NCBI RefSeq assembly: GCF_050296195.1
Contig: NZ_JBNKRB010000057.1
Strand: one strand, 5' to 3'
DNA from: Gynuella sp050296195
GTDB lineage: Bacteria > Pseudomonadota > Gammaproteobacteria > Pseudomonadales > Natronospirillaceae
Length of the DNA stretch: 64,000 nucleotides
In this document: in pieces, positions 33,701 through 42,069 of the stretch
Layout: each line of letters opens with the position of its first letter
Position numbering within the stretch: position 1 is the first letter of the stretch
Program-made: the position numbers and the translations under genes
The notes under the pieces: model-generated
Told to the model about the DNA's origin: nothing
The model's database searches: none
The model's input: only the letters and a program-made list of their open reading frames with translations

Positions 33701-35440
33701 TTTACCCTGACTGACTTCCAGTTCATGAGTACGCCGGCTGACCTGCCGGCGTAAACTCAGACTCCAGAAAAAGAATAACAAAATGGCCAACCCGGCAATC
33801 ACGATTGACCGGATCCACGGCGCGTAATTAATCTTTTTTTCAAGCGTGACGGAGAACCATTTGCGATAGATTTCGTTGCGTTCATTCTCGCTGATTAAAT
33901 CCAGGGTCTTATCGAGAATGCTGACCAGCAAGGGCTGCTTTCCAACCACGCCTACGGCCAGTTCATAATTATAAGGTGTCCCCCCGGCTATCTTGAGACC
34001 TGTCAGCCCTTCACGACTCATGATGTAACTGATCGCCGTCAGATTACCGATAAAGGCCTCGGCACTGCCATTGAGGACCATATTCAACCCGGATTGCACA
34101 TTTTTGGTCGGACGCAGGATATAACCGGGATGATTTTCGCGAATCAATTGAGTGGCAATGTCATCAGCGACGGTGCTGACCGGAAGATTATTCAACAGCG
34201 TCATATTACTGACATAAGAGCTATTTTCCCGGGTAACAATCACCATCGGCAGCATGAGATAGGGCTTGGTATATAACAATCCCTGTCCATCCCATGATTT
34301 TGGATCAATGGCCGTGGTCATATCAAACCGGCCACGACTCAACTGCGTACTTACCGATTGCGGCATAGTCAGTGGAACAGCCGTCAGACGCACTCCCAGC
34401 AGTTCCTCTACACGCTTCATGTAATCTGCCGAAATACCAGTATAACGACCACGATCATCCGTGAACTCAACCGGGTAATTCGCCGGTCGGAACGCCACTC
34501 GAAATTCACTGTGCCGATTCAACCAGGATCGTTCTTCCGCGGTCAGACGAAACTCAATAGCTGCAGATCGACCCATCTGCGGTTTGTAGTCGACCTGTAC
34601 CTGTTGTTCGTACCAACGATTTTTCAATGCCTCAGGCAATGTCTGTAGGGCTTTGTTAATCAGTGCAACTAACTGCGGCCAGTCATTGCGTATGGCAAAT
34701 CCCTGAGAAGCAAAATCACCCGACAACACCGCCGCGAACTTCAGACTGTCCAACTGATGTTTCCGCATCAGATGGCTGCTAACTTCAATCGATTCCACAC
34801 AGGCTTCCACATCACCGGATTCAACCGCCTGCAAACACTCCAACGGCGAACGCACGAATATACCTTTAATATCGGGGTAATCTCGCACCAGTGCAGCACT
34901 GGCCGCATAGTTCGGTATCAATGCCACAACCCTGTCACGCAAATCTCTGGGAGTCTGAAGGGAAACATTATCCTGGCGTGTCACAATGACAACCGTCACC
35001 GGCAAAAAGGTTTCCGTCAAACGGAAAAGCGAGCCATATTCCTGAGAGCCAGAGGCGGTTACGATGACATCAACATCCTGCTTCATGCCAATCTCTGCAA
35101 TGTCCGTCCAGTCCGTTACCGGTACGTTTATCCACTTAACACCCAGCATACGCCCAAATACATGCAGATAATCCGGACCAAGACCAACATATTTACTATC
35201 CGGTAAACGGCTTGAGAACGGTGGATAATCCGGATTAATTGCAACCCGGATATTCTGATGTTCATTCAACCAATAGCGCTCGGCGTCAGTCAGACCCTGT
35301 TGAAACTCATTAATGGCCTGAAGGATGAGTACCTCATCTGCACCTGCCTCTTCGGCATAAAGGATACTACTCATCAGAATTAGAAAAATACCTGACAAAT
35401 ACCGTAGCCAGCGCAACTGAATTATTGAAAAATCATCCAT
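30725..35440 (-). CDS. BvgS/EvgS-type hybrid sensor histidine kinase
   Basis: This 1571-residue membrane sensor has, in order: a signal segment (11-29); two periplasmic family-3 solute-binding domains (about 59-280 and 309-530); one transmembrane helix (about 546-562); a PAS domain (590-695) ending in VQDITERK; a GAF domain (710-870); a coiled linker; a HisKA domain with His923 in MMSHEIRTPINGIMGM; a HATPase with NAVKFT and GGTGLGLSISKRL; REC1 with Asp1215; REC2 with Asp1363; and a C-terminal HPt with His1513 in AHTLKGSSG. All phosphorelay residues are present. Two binding domains of this type sense small periplasmic ligands, often amino acids or nicotinate-like molecules. It starts 18 bases after the solute-binding lipoprotein gene. 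Confidence 0.95.
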   Translation of the reverse strand: MDDFSIIQLRWLRYLSGIFLILMSSILYAEEAGADEVLILQAINEFQQGLTDAERYWLNEHQNIRVAINPDYPPFSSRLPDSKYVGLGPDYLHVFGRMLGVKWINVPVTDWTDIAEIGMKQDVDVIVTASGSQEYGSLFRLTETFLPVTVVIVTRQDNVSLQTPRDLRDRVVALIPNYAASAALVRDYPDIKGIFVRSPLECLQAVESGDVEACVESIEVSSHLMRKHQLDSLKFAAVLSGDFASQGFAIRNDWPQLVALINKALQTLPEALKNRWYEQQVQVDYKPQMGRSAAIEFRLTAEERSWLNRHSEFRVAFRPANYPVEFTDDRGRYTGISADYMKRVEELLGVRLTAVPLTMPQSVSTQLSRGRFDMTTAIDPKSWDGQGLLYTKPYLMLPMVIVTRENSSYVSNMTLLNNLPVSTVADDIATQLIRENHPGYILRPTKNVQSGLNMVLNGSAEAFIGNLTAISYIMSREGLTGLKIAGGTPYNYELAVGVVGKQPLLVSILDKTLDLISENERNEIYRKWFSVTLEKKINYAPWIRSIVIAGLAILLFFFWSLSLRRQVSRRTHELEVSQGKLNRAQELAHIGSWSIKDVTTGQLQWSAETYRIFGVAIDTPMTYANFMEFIHPADREMMNLAWERALRGENYDIEHRIVVNKQVKWVEEKAELELAEDGSLKQCIGTVQDITERKLSNQELIRTTRTLRVISSVNEVMVRAVDEHQLLQDACYLVVHFGGYVRAWIGFAEYDEQYSIKPVSYAGCDSNSLSGFHWHWSESMQNRGLAGDAIVGHQFQIIQNVYTDDRYEYWRDDAREHGYRSVAALPIDVGEALPAVLVIYAAAVNIFDDDELAMLRDLVADIGYGIQAIRAQQERKRVAAELMKSRDMLEIRVEERTRELEEARIQAVEANHAKSEFLAMMSHEIRTPINGIMGMAELALNTELNSDSRGYIEKAFTSAYSLLAIINDVLDFSKIEAGHLELELMDFDLNEVLERIINVVGLRAQDKGLEFVFDIGSDVPMGLVGDPTRLGQVLINLGGNAVKFTDSGEIIVRIQQLERSEDQVTLRFDVKDTGIGIAEDKQRNLFNMFTQADNSVNRQYGGTGLGLSISKRLVEAMGGELKVNSRLGHGSTFYFSIQLGYGQDSFMSGRTMASAEREKHRILIVDDNVLSVDVLSEMVAGLGFRVTGCTAANEVISELEQAEQEADPYSLVLLDWIMPDEDGISLAQEISKHQQLQDPPVVVMVTAYDLSELSRQAQERDVELHSMLVKPVTPSALLDTLVAALGDGVALTVPANTLIPTSDEALKAVLAGHRALLVEDNEINQDMAMDALRQAGMSVALAENGQQAIERLEEEDFDIVLMDVHMPVMDGMTATKILRTNPKYSDLPIIALTANALAGDRERFMNVGMNDYLSKPVRIQELLRTVAKWLGQLKPADQKRLEAENTAMQIDYAADTFANYEGLNVAEGLEYCNHNMGLYRRSLQKYLKYIDFVEQVNRLITDKEMDVAGRQAHTLKGSSGAIGAQRIQQLSKELQLACESSDIQRIDGILPELADALNTTCRSIEQFLEGE

Positions 35441-35458
35441 AGGCAGCCATTCTCACCG

Positions 35459-36535
35459 TTAATTACATTTCTCACCCGGCGCAAGTTCAGGTAATTCACG
35501 TTTGGCGATGTTTTCCACCAGAATAGAGGAATTCTCAAGCACCTGTCGGGGGTCTGATGGAAAAAAATGCAATCGATCCAGTGTCGGCACTCCTCCAGGT
35601 AATGGGACATCGTCTCGCACGGACATAGTGCCAAGCTCTCGACTCATAAAAGCCTGGCCGGTGTGGGACAATAGCCAATCAATAAGAATCTGTGCCGCTT
35701 TGCATTCATGACAGCTTTTCAGTAAAGCAAGAGGTGCAGCAATAATAATGGTCCCATCTATTGGATAAACATAATCGATCGGTAATCCATCCGAGTCTTC
35801 CAGCAAACTACGCACAGTAGTGTCGATAGAAATACCGGCAGCGATATCGCCATTGGCAATCATATTAGACAACTGACTGTTACTTTGTACTATCACTAGT
35901 CCATTAGCTGTCAATTCATCAAAATAATTAACCCCATAACCAGGGTCATTCATAAGACTGGTGAGCGTGTATTTTGCTGCTCCTGATACTGCCGGGTTAA
36001 CAATCGCCACACAGCCATAAAGTTCTGGATCTGTCAGTGACAGATAGTTGATAGGCTTAATACGTACTTTTTCTTTGTTGTAGACCACCACCATATTGAG
36101 CACCTGACCACCGGTATAATAATATTCAGGCTCAACAAACAACGGATAAATATGATCGAGAGATTGGGATTTGTAAGGTTGCAGCAATTGTTCTGCTTTG
36201 AGGTCCTCGGCACTGCTGAAATCTGCCAGCCATAAGACATCCGCTTCGGAACTACCACTTTCCTTATCCTGCTTGATCCGTTGCAGAATCCCTTCTGTAC
36301 CGGATTGATGCAGATGAATTTTGATGTTTGGATGGAGTTTTTCAAAATGCGCCACAATTGCCTGAATCTGTTGCTCAGGTAGCGCACTGTAAAGCTGAAC
36401 AGTGGTATAACCCCCCGTATCCCCAGCCGAATTCCGGTCATCACATGAAAGCAATAATGACACCACGGCTATCACTACCATCCAGTATCGAACAAAAAGC
36501 GTTGACAGGACACAAGTCCTTAAATATACGAACAT
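35459..36535 (-). CDS. Solute-binding lipoprotein (family 1, Fe3+/AfuA-like)
   Basis: The 358-residue protein has a lipoprotein signal ending in the lipobox LLLSC at Cys31. It has a periplasmic-binding fold: TTVQLYSALPEQQIQAIVAH, ADVLWLADFSSAEDL, VVVYNKEKV, and the late WLLSHTGQAFMSRELGTMSV typical of iron/polyamine-type binding proteins. No permease or ATPase gene lies nearby. It is 18 bases upstream of the hybrid kinase gene, so it may present a ligand to the sensor rather than feed a transporter. GGAG lies just before ATG 36535; an ATG at 36481 has no ribosome site. Confidence 0.85.
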   Translation of the reverse strand: MFVYLRTCVLSTLFVRYWMVVIAVVSLLLSCDDRNSAGDTGGYTTVQLYSALPEQQIQAIVAHFEKLHPNIKIHLHQSGTEGILQRIKQDKESGSSEADVLWLADFSSAEDLKAEQLLQPYKSQSLDHIYPLFVEPEYYYTGGQVLNMVVVYNKEKVRIKPINYLSLTDPELYGCVAIVNPAVSGAAKYTLTSLMNDPGYGVNYFDELTANGLVIVQSNSQLSNMIANGDIAAGISIDTTVRSLLEDSDGLPIDYVYPIDGTIIIAAPLALLKSCHECKAAQILIDWLLSHTGQAFMSRELGTMSVRDDVPLPGGVPTLDRLHFFPSDPRQVLENSSILVENIAKRELPELAPGEKCN

Positions 36536-36671
36536 ATCCGCTCCCTCATGGTGGTATCACCACCGGATAAGATGCATGATTTCAGTCCCGACCAAGTTCC
36601 TGTAGCCGGTGTTTTCAACCTCTATAAGTCAACCTGCCAAGCTTGCCAGATGAGCCTCAATAGCATATGTG

Positions 36672-37121
36672 TTACATCAATATACGACACAGCAATATCT
36701 CCAACTCCGGCGGTTTGAATGGTTTGGTAAGAAATTCATCCATACCGGCACCCAATGCCTGTTGTCGTTCGTGCTGGCTGTCGCCTGCGGTTAAGGCAAT
36801 CACCGGCAAAGTTTCCAGACCGGCTATTTGGCGCAATTTTTGAGTCGCTTCATAACCGTCCATAACCGGCATGTTGCAATCCATCAAGACACAGTCGAAT
36901 GATGCCTGCTGCAATAACGTCAATGCTTCAGCACCGTTCCAACAACCTGTCACCTGGGCTCCGAGTTGTTCAAGTATTTCCAGCACAATATCCTGGGTTA
37001 AATCATCATCTTCTACCAACAACACTTTTTTATCGCGTAAAGGTCTGTCATCGTCGCGCTCCCGCCCATCTGTCCCCCAGGCAGGACTGGAACACTTACT
37101 GTCTTTTTGGAACTGCCGCAT
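36672..37121 (-). CDS. Single-domain response regulator (REC)
   Basis: The 149-residue protein is a basic N-terminal tail of about 30 residues plus one receiver domain. Acidic residues (VLLVEDDDL), the phospho-acceptor Asp in VLMDCNMPVMDG, the Thr switch in IALTAG and the Lys in LTKPF are all present. There is no output domain, so it may relay or absorb phosphate, in the manner of CheY-type or Spo0F-type proteins. The start is ATG 37121 with AGGAGG upstream; an ATG at 37172 is in frame but unsupported. Gaps of 136-139 bases separate it from its neighbours. Confidence 0.88.
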   Translation of the reverse strand: MRQFQKDSKCSSPAWGTDGRERDDDRPLRDKKVLLVEDDDLTQDIVLEILEQLGAQVTGCWNGAEALTLLQQASFDCVLMDCNMPVMDGYEATQKLRQIAGLETLPVIALTAGDSQHERQQALGAGMDEFLTKPFKPPELEILLCRILM

Positions 37122-37260
37122 ACGAACCTGCCTCCTGTTATCATTGACATTGGAGTCTTCATCCGGATACACCGAATTAATTGGCCCGCTATCTTTTTAT
37201 TATTTTTTCCACTCTTCTCGGCGCAGTAAACTCCAGCACCGGCAGGTTTGTGATTTTCTA

Positions 37261-38472
37261 CTAGCGACCGTCAGCTACCTGCCGTTGTTGCACCCATATA
37301 TCAAACTGATCCGCAGACATAGGCCTGGCAATAAAATATCCCTGGACCAGATCGCACCCGGCATTGGCCACTTTATTCCAATCACTCTGATCCTCGACGC
37401 CTTCAGCCACTATCGTCATGTTCAGTTTCCGGCCCAGTTCCGCGCTGGATTCCAGAATCGCGCTGGCAGTGGAATCATCTGAGGCACTGTGGACAAATGC
37501 CCGATCAATTTTCAGTTCGGTAAAAGGAATTTTGTGCAGTTGCACCATCGTGGAATAGCCGGTACCAAAATCATCAATACTGAGACCAAACCCTTTCAAC
37601 CGTAGCCGGGTCAGAACATCCAGAGAATATGTAAGATTCTGCATCAGTCGTGTTTCTGTGATTTCCAAAGTAATGCGATTAGGTGGCACATTGTTCTTAC
37701 GCACGAGATCATCAATACGTTCCGGCAAATTGACAACCGACAGACTTTCACTCGAGAGGTTTAACCCCATATCAATGTTATACCCGTCCCGCAGCCATTT
37801 TCCCAACTGATGGATCGCCTTATCAAACACGACCCACGATAACTCATCGATCAGCCCCTGTTCTTCCGCCAGTCCGATAAAACTGGCCGGCATCAACCAC
37901 CCTTTTTTTGGATGATGCCACCGAGCCAATACCTCCACCGCAGAAACGCGACCATCAGTGATGCGCACCTGAGGCTGATAGTACGGTGTGATTTGCCGCG
38001 CACCAATGCCCAACGTCAGCAACTCATGGAGAGAAACCTGTTCTATCGGTCGTTCAGAAGGTCCGCCACTGGCAGGTTGCAGTGTTAACAGTTTGCGATG
38101 TAATTGCTCTGCAGTCACCGGTTTGGCAAGAGATCCCAATACCCTCAGATTCTGGGCATGTGCGAGGCGTTGGGCGGTATTCAGGATGCGAGAGTCCTCT
38201 CCACTCAACAGTACCAGCGCACCGCCGTATCGACGCTGGGAAAGATTCCTCAATACTTCAATGCCATCCATACCAGGCATATTCAAATCCAACATCAGGA
38301 CATCGTAGCTTTCACCAGAGTCTATTCTGGTCAATGCCGCTGCCCCATTTTCGCAGGTTATTACCTTGTTAACTTCTAAGTCATTCAGGATATCAATCAT
38401 CATCTCCAACAATAGCGGATCATCATCCACAACCAGAACGCGCAAAGATGTCATTAAACTATCCGAAGGCAT
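37261..38472 (-). CDS. REC-EAL response regulator, probable c-di-GMP phosphodiesterase
   Basis: The 403-residue protein has a receiver domain (1-130) with Asp62 in LMLDLNMPGMDG and an EAL domain (about 145-395). The EAL signature is EVL at 180-182 with Glu180 kept. Other catalytic residues are visible: Asn238 in GLNLS, Glu270 in LEITET, Asp300/Asp301 in DDFGTGYS, Lys321 in KIDR, Glu357 in EGVE and Gln377 in QGYF. It is therefore probably active and lowers c-di-GMP when phosphorylated or dephosphorylated. AGGA lies 8 bases before ATG 38472. As the first gene of the signalling group it is the only visible output of the hybrid kinase. Confidence 0.93.
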   Translation of the reverse strand: MPSDSLMTSLRVLVVDDDPLLLEMMIDILNDLEVNKVITCENGAAALTRIDSGESYDVLMLDLNMPGMDGIEVLRNLSQRRYGGALVLLSGEDSRILNTAQRLAHAQNLRVLGSLAKPVTAEQLHRKLLTLQPASGGPSERPIEQVSLHELLTLGIGARQITPYYQPQVRITDGRVSAVEVLARWHHPKKGWLMPASFIGLAEEQGLIDELSWVVFDKAIHQLGKWLRDGYNIDMGLNLSSESLSVVNLPERIDDLVRKNNVPPNRITLEITETRLMQNLTYSLDVLTRLRLKGFGLSIDDFGTGYSTMVQLHKIPFTELKIDRAFVHSASDDSTASAILESSAELGRKLNMTIVAEGVEDQSDWNKVANAGCDLVQGYFIARPMSADQFDIWVQQRQVADGR

Positions 38473-39200
38473 TAACTATTCCTTTTTGCAATAGACCGGG
38501 CTCTAAAATCAACAGTTTCCCATGTTCAATTTCTGAAACCATCATTTAAATCAAAATACCGTTATAGCCTATAACGAACTGTCATATTCAGGTGCATCTT
38601 ATCTGGAGAATGATCTGATTTTTCGGAGATTCTCAACATCTAAAGATTGCTCACCTTCATCATGTTTTTGTAACCACTGCCTACAACGGAAATCCGGTCA
38701 ACGATTATTCCGTTTATACAAAAGTGCAAGCATTTTTCATGATTTAGCAGTACTGATGAAATGACAAAACCAGTTTATCGAACATAAGAAATATCTGACG
38801 ATAACTAACTTCTTAAAGTGTAGACAACTTTATCAGGATATCTGCACAAATCGCTTTGCTGTGCAAAAAAAAGAAATGATCATAGACCAGTGACTGCCTG
38901 CCGAATGCAAGGATAAACACCTGACTCAACTCGATAACTACTGGAATCAGGATCAGTCGATGATGGGAAAGAACCTGACAAAACGATATGACAACGTTTC
39001 CCAGAGTCATTGTTAGCAGAAAGTTCATTATAAAGTATGACAAGAAAATCAAAAAAACATTAGGCGATAATAAGCACGCGCATATATGTGATAATGAGTA
39101 ACTGCATATTAACCCCGGGTTATATTCGTTTAGAATGTAACCAGCACTCTGACGGTGGCATAACAGATTCACCCCCTGCTATGCCATTTGCGAATATCAA
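38473..39200. other. Long AT-rich intergenic stretch
   Basis: Over 700 bases without a credible gene. A minus-strand frame at 38813-39172 would encode 119 very hydrophobic residues but has no ribosome site and no recognisable family. The stretch must hold the promoter of the signalling genes and the 3' end of the GH5 gene; no clear terminator is seen. Confidence 0.45.
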
Positions 39201-40511
39201 CTATTGGTCACACACGTCGCCAGTCACTGCAGATGCTTGTCCGCCACCCTGACCAACAAGGCCAAATTCAACACTTTGTGAGGGAGTAATAACCCCATTC
39301 CAACTAAGGTTTGAAGCACTGTAATTCCCACTGCCACTGAGATTGGCATTCCAGCTTGTGAGGATCTGCGTTCCATCCGAATAAGACCAATTAACATGCC
39401 AACCATTTATAGTGGAAGTGCCATTATTGGTAATTCGAATAACGCCCTGAAAACCGCCCGACCATGAACTCGTCACAATATGCTCACACAGTACAGCACC
39501 ATCATCCGGAGTTCCGTCATCGCCATCATCATCGCCGATTGTCGTTCCCCAATTGGAGATAATATTCTTGACAAACTGACCTGATGCAGTGAGATCAGAA
39601 GCACTCCATTGCCCTCTGGGGTTAACACCATTCTTGATGATGGATGACCCCTCTTCCTTATCACTGACGGCCCAATTCAAATGCGAGATCTTGTTTTGCT
39701 TCAAAAAAGCTAACCATGCATTGGTATTTGCTTCGGCGACCGCCCCATCACCATCAGCATTGACTGCCCCCCATTCAGTGACCATCAGAGCAACACCATT
39801 ATTTAACGCAGTCTGCGCCTTATCACGCAGGTATTGTCCATGAGTCCCGGCATAAAAGTGCAGCGTATAAGCAATGTTGGTCCCCATAATAGGATCACGT
39901 GATGCCACATCAACATCCTGAGACCAGGTTGGGGTACCCACGATGATCAGGTTATCCGGATCAATTGCCCGGATTGCAGAAATCACGTCTTCTGCATAGG
40001 GCTTGATAACATTGCTCCAGCTGATTGATAGTGGTTCATTGTACACTTCATAAATCACATTATTATGGTGACCGTACTGACTCGCCATTCGTTCAAAAAA
40101 CGCAATCGCTTCGGATTTTTTATCTTCAGCATGGTGAGAGTGGAAATCAATGATCACATAGATGTCATTGGCAATGGCAGCTTCGACAACGGTTTCAATA
40201 CGTGCCACATTGCCTTGTGGATCTTCCATATATGAGCCATCTTCATCCGCACCTAACGCAGCTCTGACAATGGTACTTTTCCAATCATCTTTCAGCCATT
40301 TCACCACTTCTGCGTTATACATCTTTTCCTGTTCCCAGCCGGTATTGCTCCAGAAAAAAGAATTACCCGCAAAGCTTTTGGCTTCACCGCCACTGAGCAC
40401 TCTGTTACCGCTAACGGTTAGTGGTGGTAGATCTGCATAGGCCTGGCCAGCAACAGCGAACGCCATGCAACATGCCAGGGATTTTAAATTTGGAATGACA
40501 CTCATCTTCAT
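39201..40511 (-). CDS. Secreted GH5 endoglucanase with C-terminal CBM2
   Basis: The 436-residue enzyme should cut beta-1,4-glucan (cellulose) outside the cell. A signal peptide ends near GQAYA (about residue 26). The GH5 barrel (30-320) has YVIIDFHSHHAED, acid/base Glu159 in YEVYNEPLS, LHFYAGTHG and nucleophile Glu246 in MVTEWGAV. An acidic linker (GDDDGDDGTPDDG) joins it to a cellulose-binding CBM2 (about 340-436) with conserved Trp residues (SSWSGGFQG, GWHVNWSYSDG, SWNANLSGSG) and terminal Cys pair. It resembles the GH5_2 enzymes of marine cellulose degraders. It stands alone next to the c-di-GMP signalling genes. Confidence 0.94.
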   Translation of the reverse strand: MKMSVIPNLKSLACCMAFAVAGQAYADLPPLTVSGNRVLSGGEAKSFAGNSFFWSNTGWEQEKMYNAEVVKWLKDDWKSTIVRAALGADEDGSYMEDPQGNVARIETVVEAAIANDIYVIIDFHSHHAEDKKSEAIAFFERMASQYGHHNNVIYEVYNEPLSISWSNVIKPYAEDVISAIRAIDPDNLIIVGTPTWSQDVDVASRDPIMGTNIAYTLHFYAGTHGQYLRDKAQTALNNGVALMVTEWGAVNADGDGAVAEANTNAWLAFLKQNKISHLNWAVSDKEEGSSIIKNGVNPRGQWSASDLTASGQFVKNIISNWGTTIGDDDGDDGTPDDGAVLCEHIVTSSWSGGFQGVIRITNNGTSTINGWHVNWSYSDGTQILTSWNANLSGSGNYSASNLSWNGVITPSQSVEFGLVGQGGGQASAVTGDVCDQ

Positions 40512-40846
40512 ATTATTTGCCCATGTTGTGATTGAATGAATGTTTCTAACCGGCTCAGGATGAATGCAGGTTGTTGACCTGTCGGTGTCAAAATCAGACT
40601 GATCCTGTTATCACTTGCATTTCTATTACAGGAAGGCAAACGCCGACCAGAAAAGAATAGGTAACACTACCTTGTCAACAACCATCCAAACACTCATTCC
40701 ATCAACTGACTGATGCACAATCAGAACTCCAGGGAGAAACCAAAAATCCGCTGCAACCACCATTTCATGGGGCTGACATGTTTTTTCGAAACCACAGACG
40801 CTCTCTGTAAAACCTGTAACCCATCGTTATCTCCAACAGGGCTTTC
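40512..40846. other. Intergenic stretch upstream of the GH5 gene
   Basis: About 335 bases between divergent genes. No gene is visible; it should hold the GH5 promoter. Confidence 0.5.
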
Positions 40847-40880
40847 ACTTATTACTTAGGTATTGACCTAAGTAATAAGT
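40847..40880. promoter_or_regulatory. Large inverted repeat, operator of the ArsR-type gene
   Basis: Two perfect 15-base arms, ACTTATTACTTAGGT and its complement, are separated by ATTG. The repeat ends 17 bases before the ArsR start codon. ArsR-family repressors bind AT-rich inverted repeats of this kind and usually control their own gene. Confidence 0.75.
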
Positions 40881-40897
40881 CAGTCAATACTGCGCTC

Positions 40898-41176
40898 ATG
40901 CCAGCTCAACAAAGCAAACTCAATCATGTCTTTCACGCCCTGTCTGACCCTACCAGACGAGCAGTAGTGGCTCGCCTGAAACTGGGGCCGGCTGCAGTTA
41001 GTGAACTGGCAATGCCATTTGACATGGCCCTGCCTTCCTTTATCCAGCACATGGGCGTACTGGAAAAAAGCGGGCTGGTCAGTTCGAAGAAACAAGGCAG
41101 AATCCGTATTTACGAACTGACTCCGACAACACTGGAAGTAGCGGGTGGCTGGATTACACAGCAACAAAAAATGTGA
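40898..41176 (+). CDS. ArsR-family regulator, probably shortened by a stop codon
   Basis: The 92 residues form an ArsR winged helix (LNHVFHALSDPTRRAVVARL, VSELAMPFDMALPSFIQHMG, VLEKSGLVSSKKQGRIRIYE). No metal-binding CxC is present. It belongs to the group usually paired with an SRPBCC/AHSA1-type gene, but none follows. Relatives continue after WITQQQKM with a Trp and a further helix. Here that codon is TGA (41174-41176), followed by GAA CAA CGG and a second in-frame TGA, so the last helix appears lost through mutation. Whether it still dimerises is unclear. There is no obvious ribosome site. Confidence 0.8.
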   Translation: MPAQQSKLNHVFHALSDPTRRAVVARLKLGPAAVSELAMPFDMALPSFIQHMGVLEKSGLVSSKKQGRIRIYELTPTTLEVAGGWITQQQKM

Positions 41177-41385
41177 GAACAACGGTGAGCCAACTGCAAT
41201 GGCATTTTATCAAGACTGAAATACGGCACTGGATCAACTGATTCAATATGGAAAAAGCTGGTAACAGAAAGAAGCATGAGGAATACAACAACGGATAGCA
41301 CAGATAACGCCGGCTCACCGTCAAACTACCTGAAATAACCAGTTTAACAAAATCAACGGGTATCACTCTTAATGCAAACGCTGTC

Positions 41386-42069
41386 ATGAAAATTCTGATC
41401 ATCGAAGACGATCACAACGTTGCCAGTTATGTGGCCAAAGGTATGAAAGAAGCGGGCCATGTCAGTGACACTGCAGACAATGGTAAGGATGGTTTATTTC
41501 TCGCCAGCACCGAAAAATATGATGCCATCATTGTTGACCGCATGCTGCCGGAGCTTGATGGCCTGACCATCATCAAAACCCTGCGAGGTGCAGGTAACCC
41601 GGTTCCGGTATTGATCCTGAGCGCCATGGGGGACGTAGATGATCGGGTAAAGGGATTGCGCTCAGGCGGCGATGATTATCTGGTCAAGCCGTTTGCATTT
41701 GCCGAACTACTGGCCCGGATTGAAATACTCGGGCGCCGTTCAACAGTACTGACCAGCCAGCATACTGAAACCCGTCTGATCGCCGTAGACCTGGAACTCG
41801 ATCTACTCACTCGTAAGGTGCATCGTAACGGTCAATCCATTGAACTACAGACCCGGGAATTCAATCTGCTCGAATATCTGCTCAAATACAAAGGCCAGGT
41901 TGTTACCCGTACTATGCTGTTGGAAGCGGTGTGGGATTATCATTTTGACTCTCAGACTAATCTGATTGATGTCCATATCAGTCGATTACGTAAAAAAATT
42001 CACGACCAGGAAGGTAACATCATTAAAACCGTACGAGGTGCCGGCTATATCATCGAAGACAGTCTTTAG
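41386..42069 (+). CDS. OmpR-family response regulator
   Basis: The protein has 227 residues: a receiver domain with Asp51 (YDAIIVDRMLPELDG), Ser/Thr switch VLILSAMG and Lys in LVKPFAF, followed by a winged-helix DNA-binding domain (LEYLLKYKGQVVTRTMLLEA, IDVHISRLRKKI, TVRGAGYII). It is in the CopR/CusR/QseB branch, which often handles metal or envelope stress, but the sequence alone does not fix the signal. Its end overlaps the kinase gene. It lies upstream of, and on the same strand as, the lipid-modification cluster. Confidence 0.94.
   Translation: MKILIIEDDHNVASYVAKGMKEAGHVSDTADNGKDGLFLASTEKYDAIIVDRMLPELDGLTIIKTLRGAGNPVPVLILSAMGDVDDRVKGLRSGGDDYLVKPFAFAELLARIEILGRRSTVLTSQHTETRLIAVDLELDLLTRKVHRNGQSIELQTREFNLLEYLLKYKGQVVTRTMLLEAVWDYHFDSQTNLIDVHISRLRKKIHDQEGNIIKTVRGAGYIIEDSL

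Noticed and set aside
38813..39172. 119-codon hydrophobic minus-strand frame
   Set aside because: Long AT-rich spacers easily give Leu/Ile/Phe-rich frames; there is no ribosome site and no membrane-protein family pattern.
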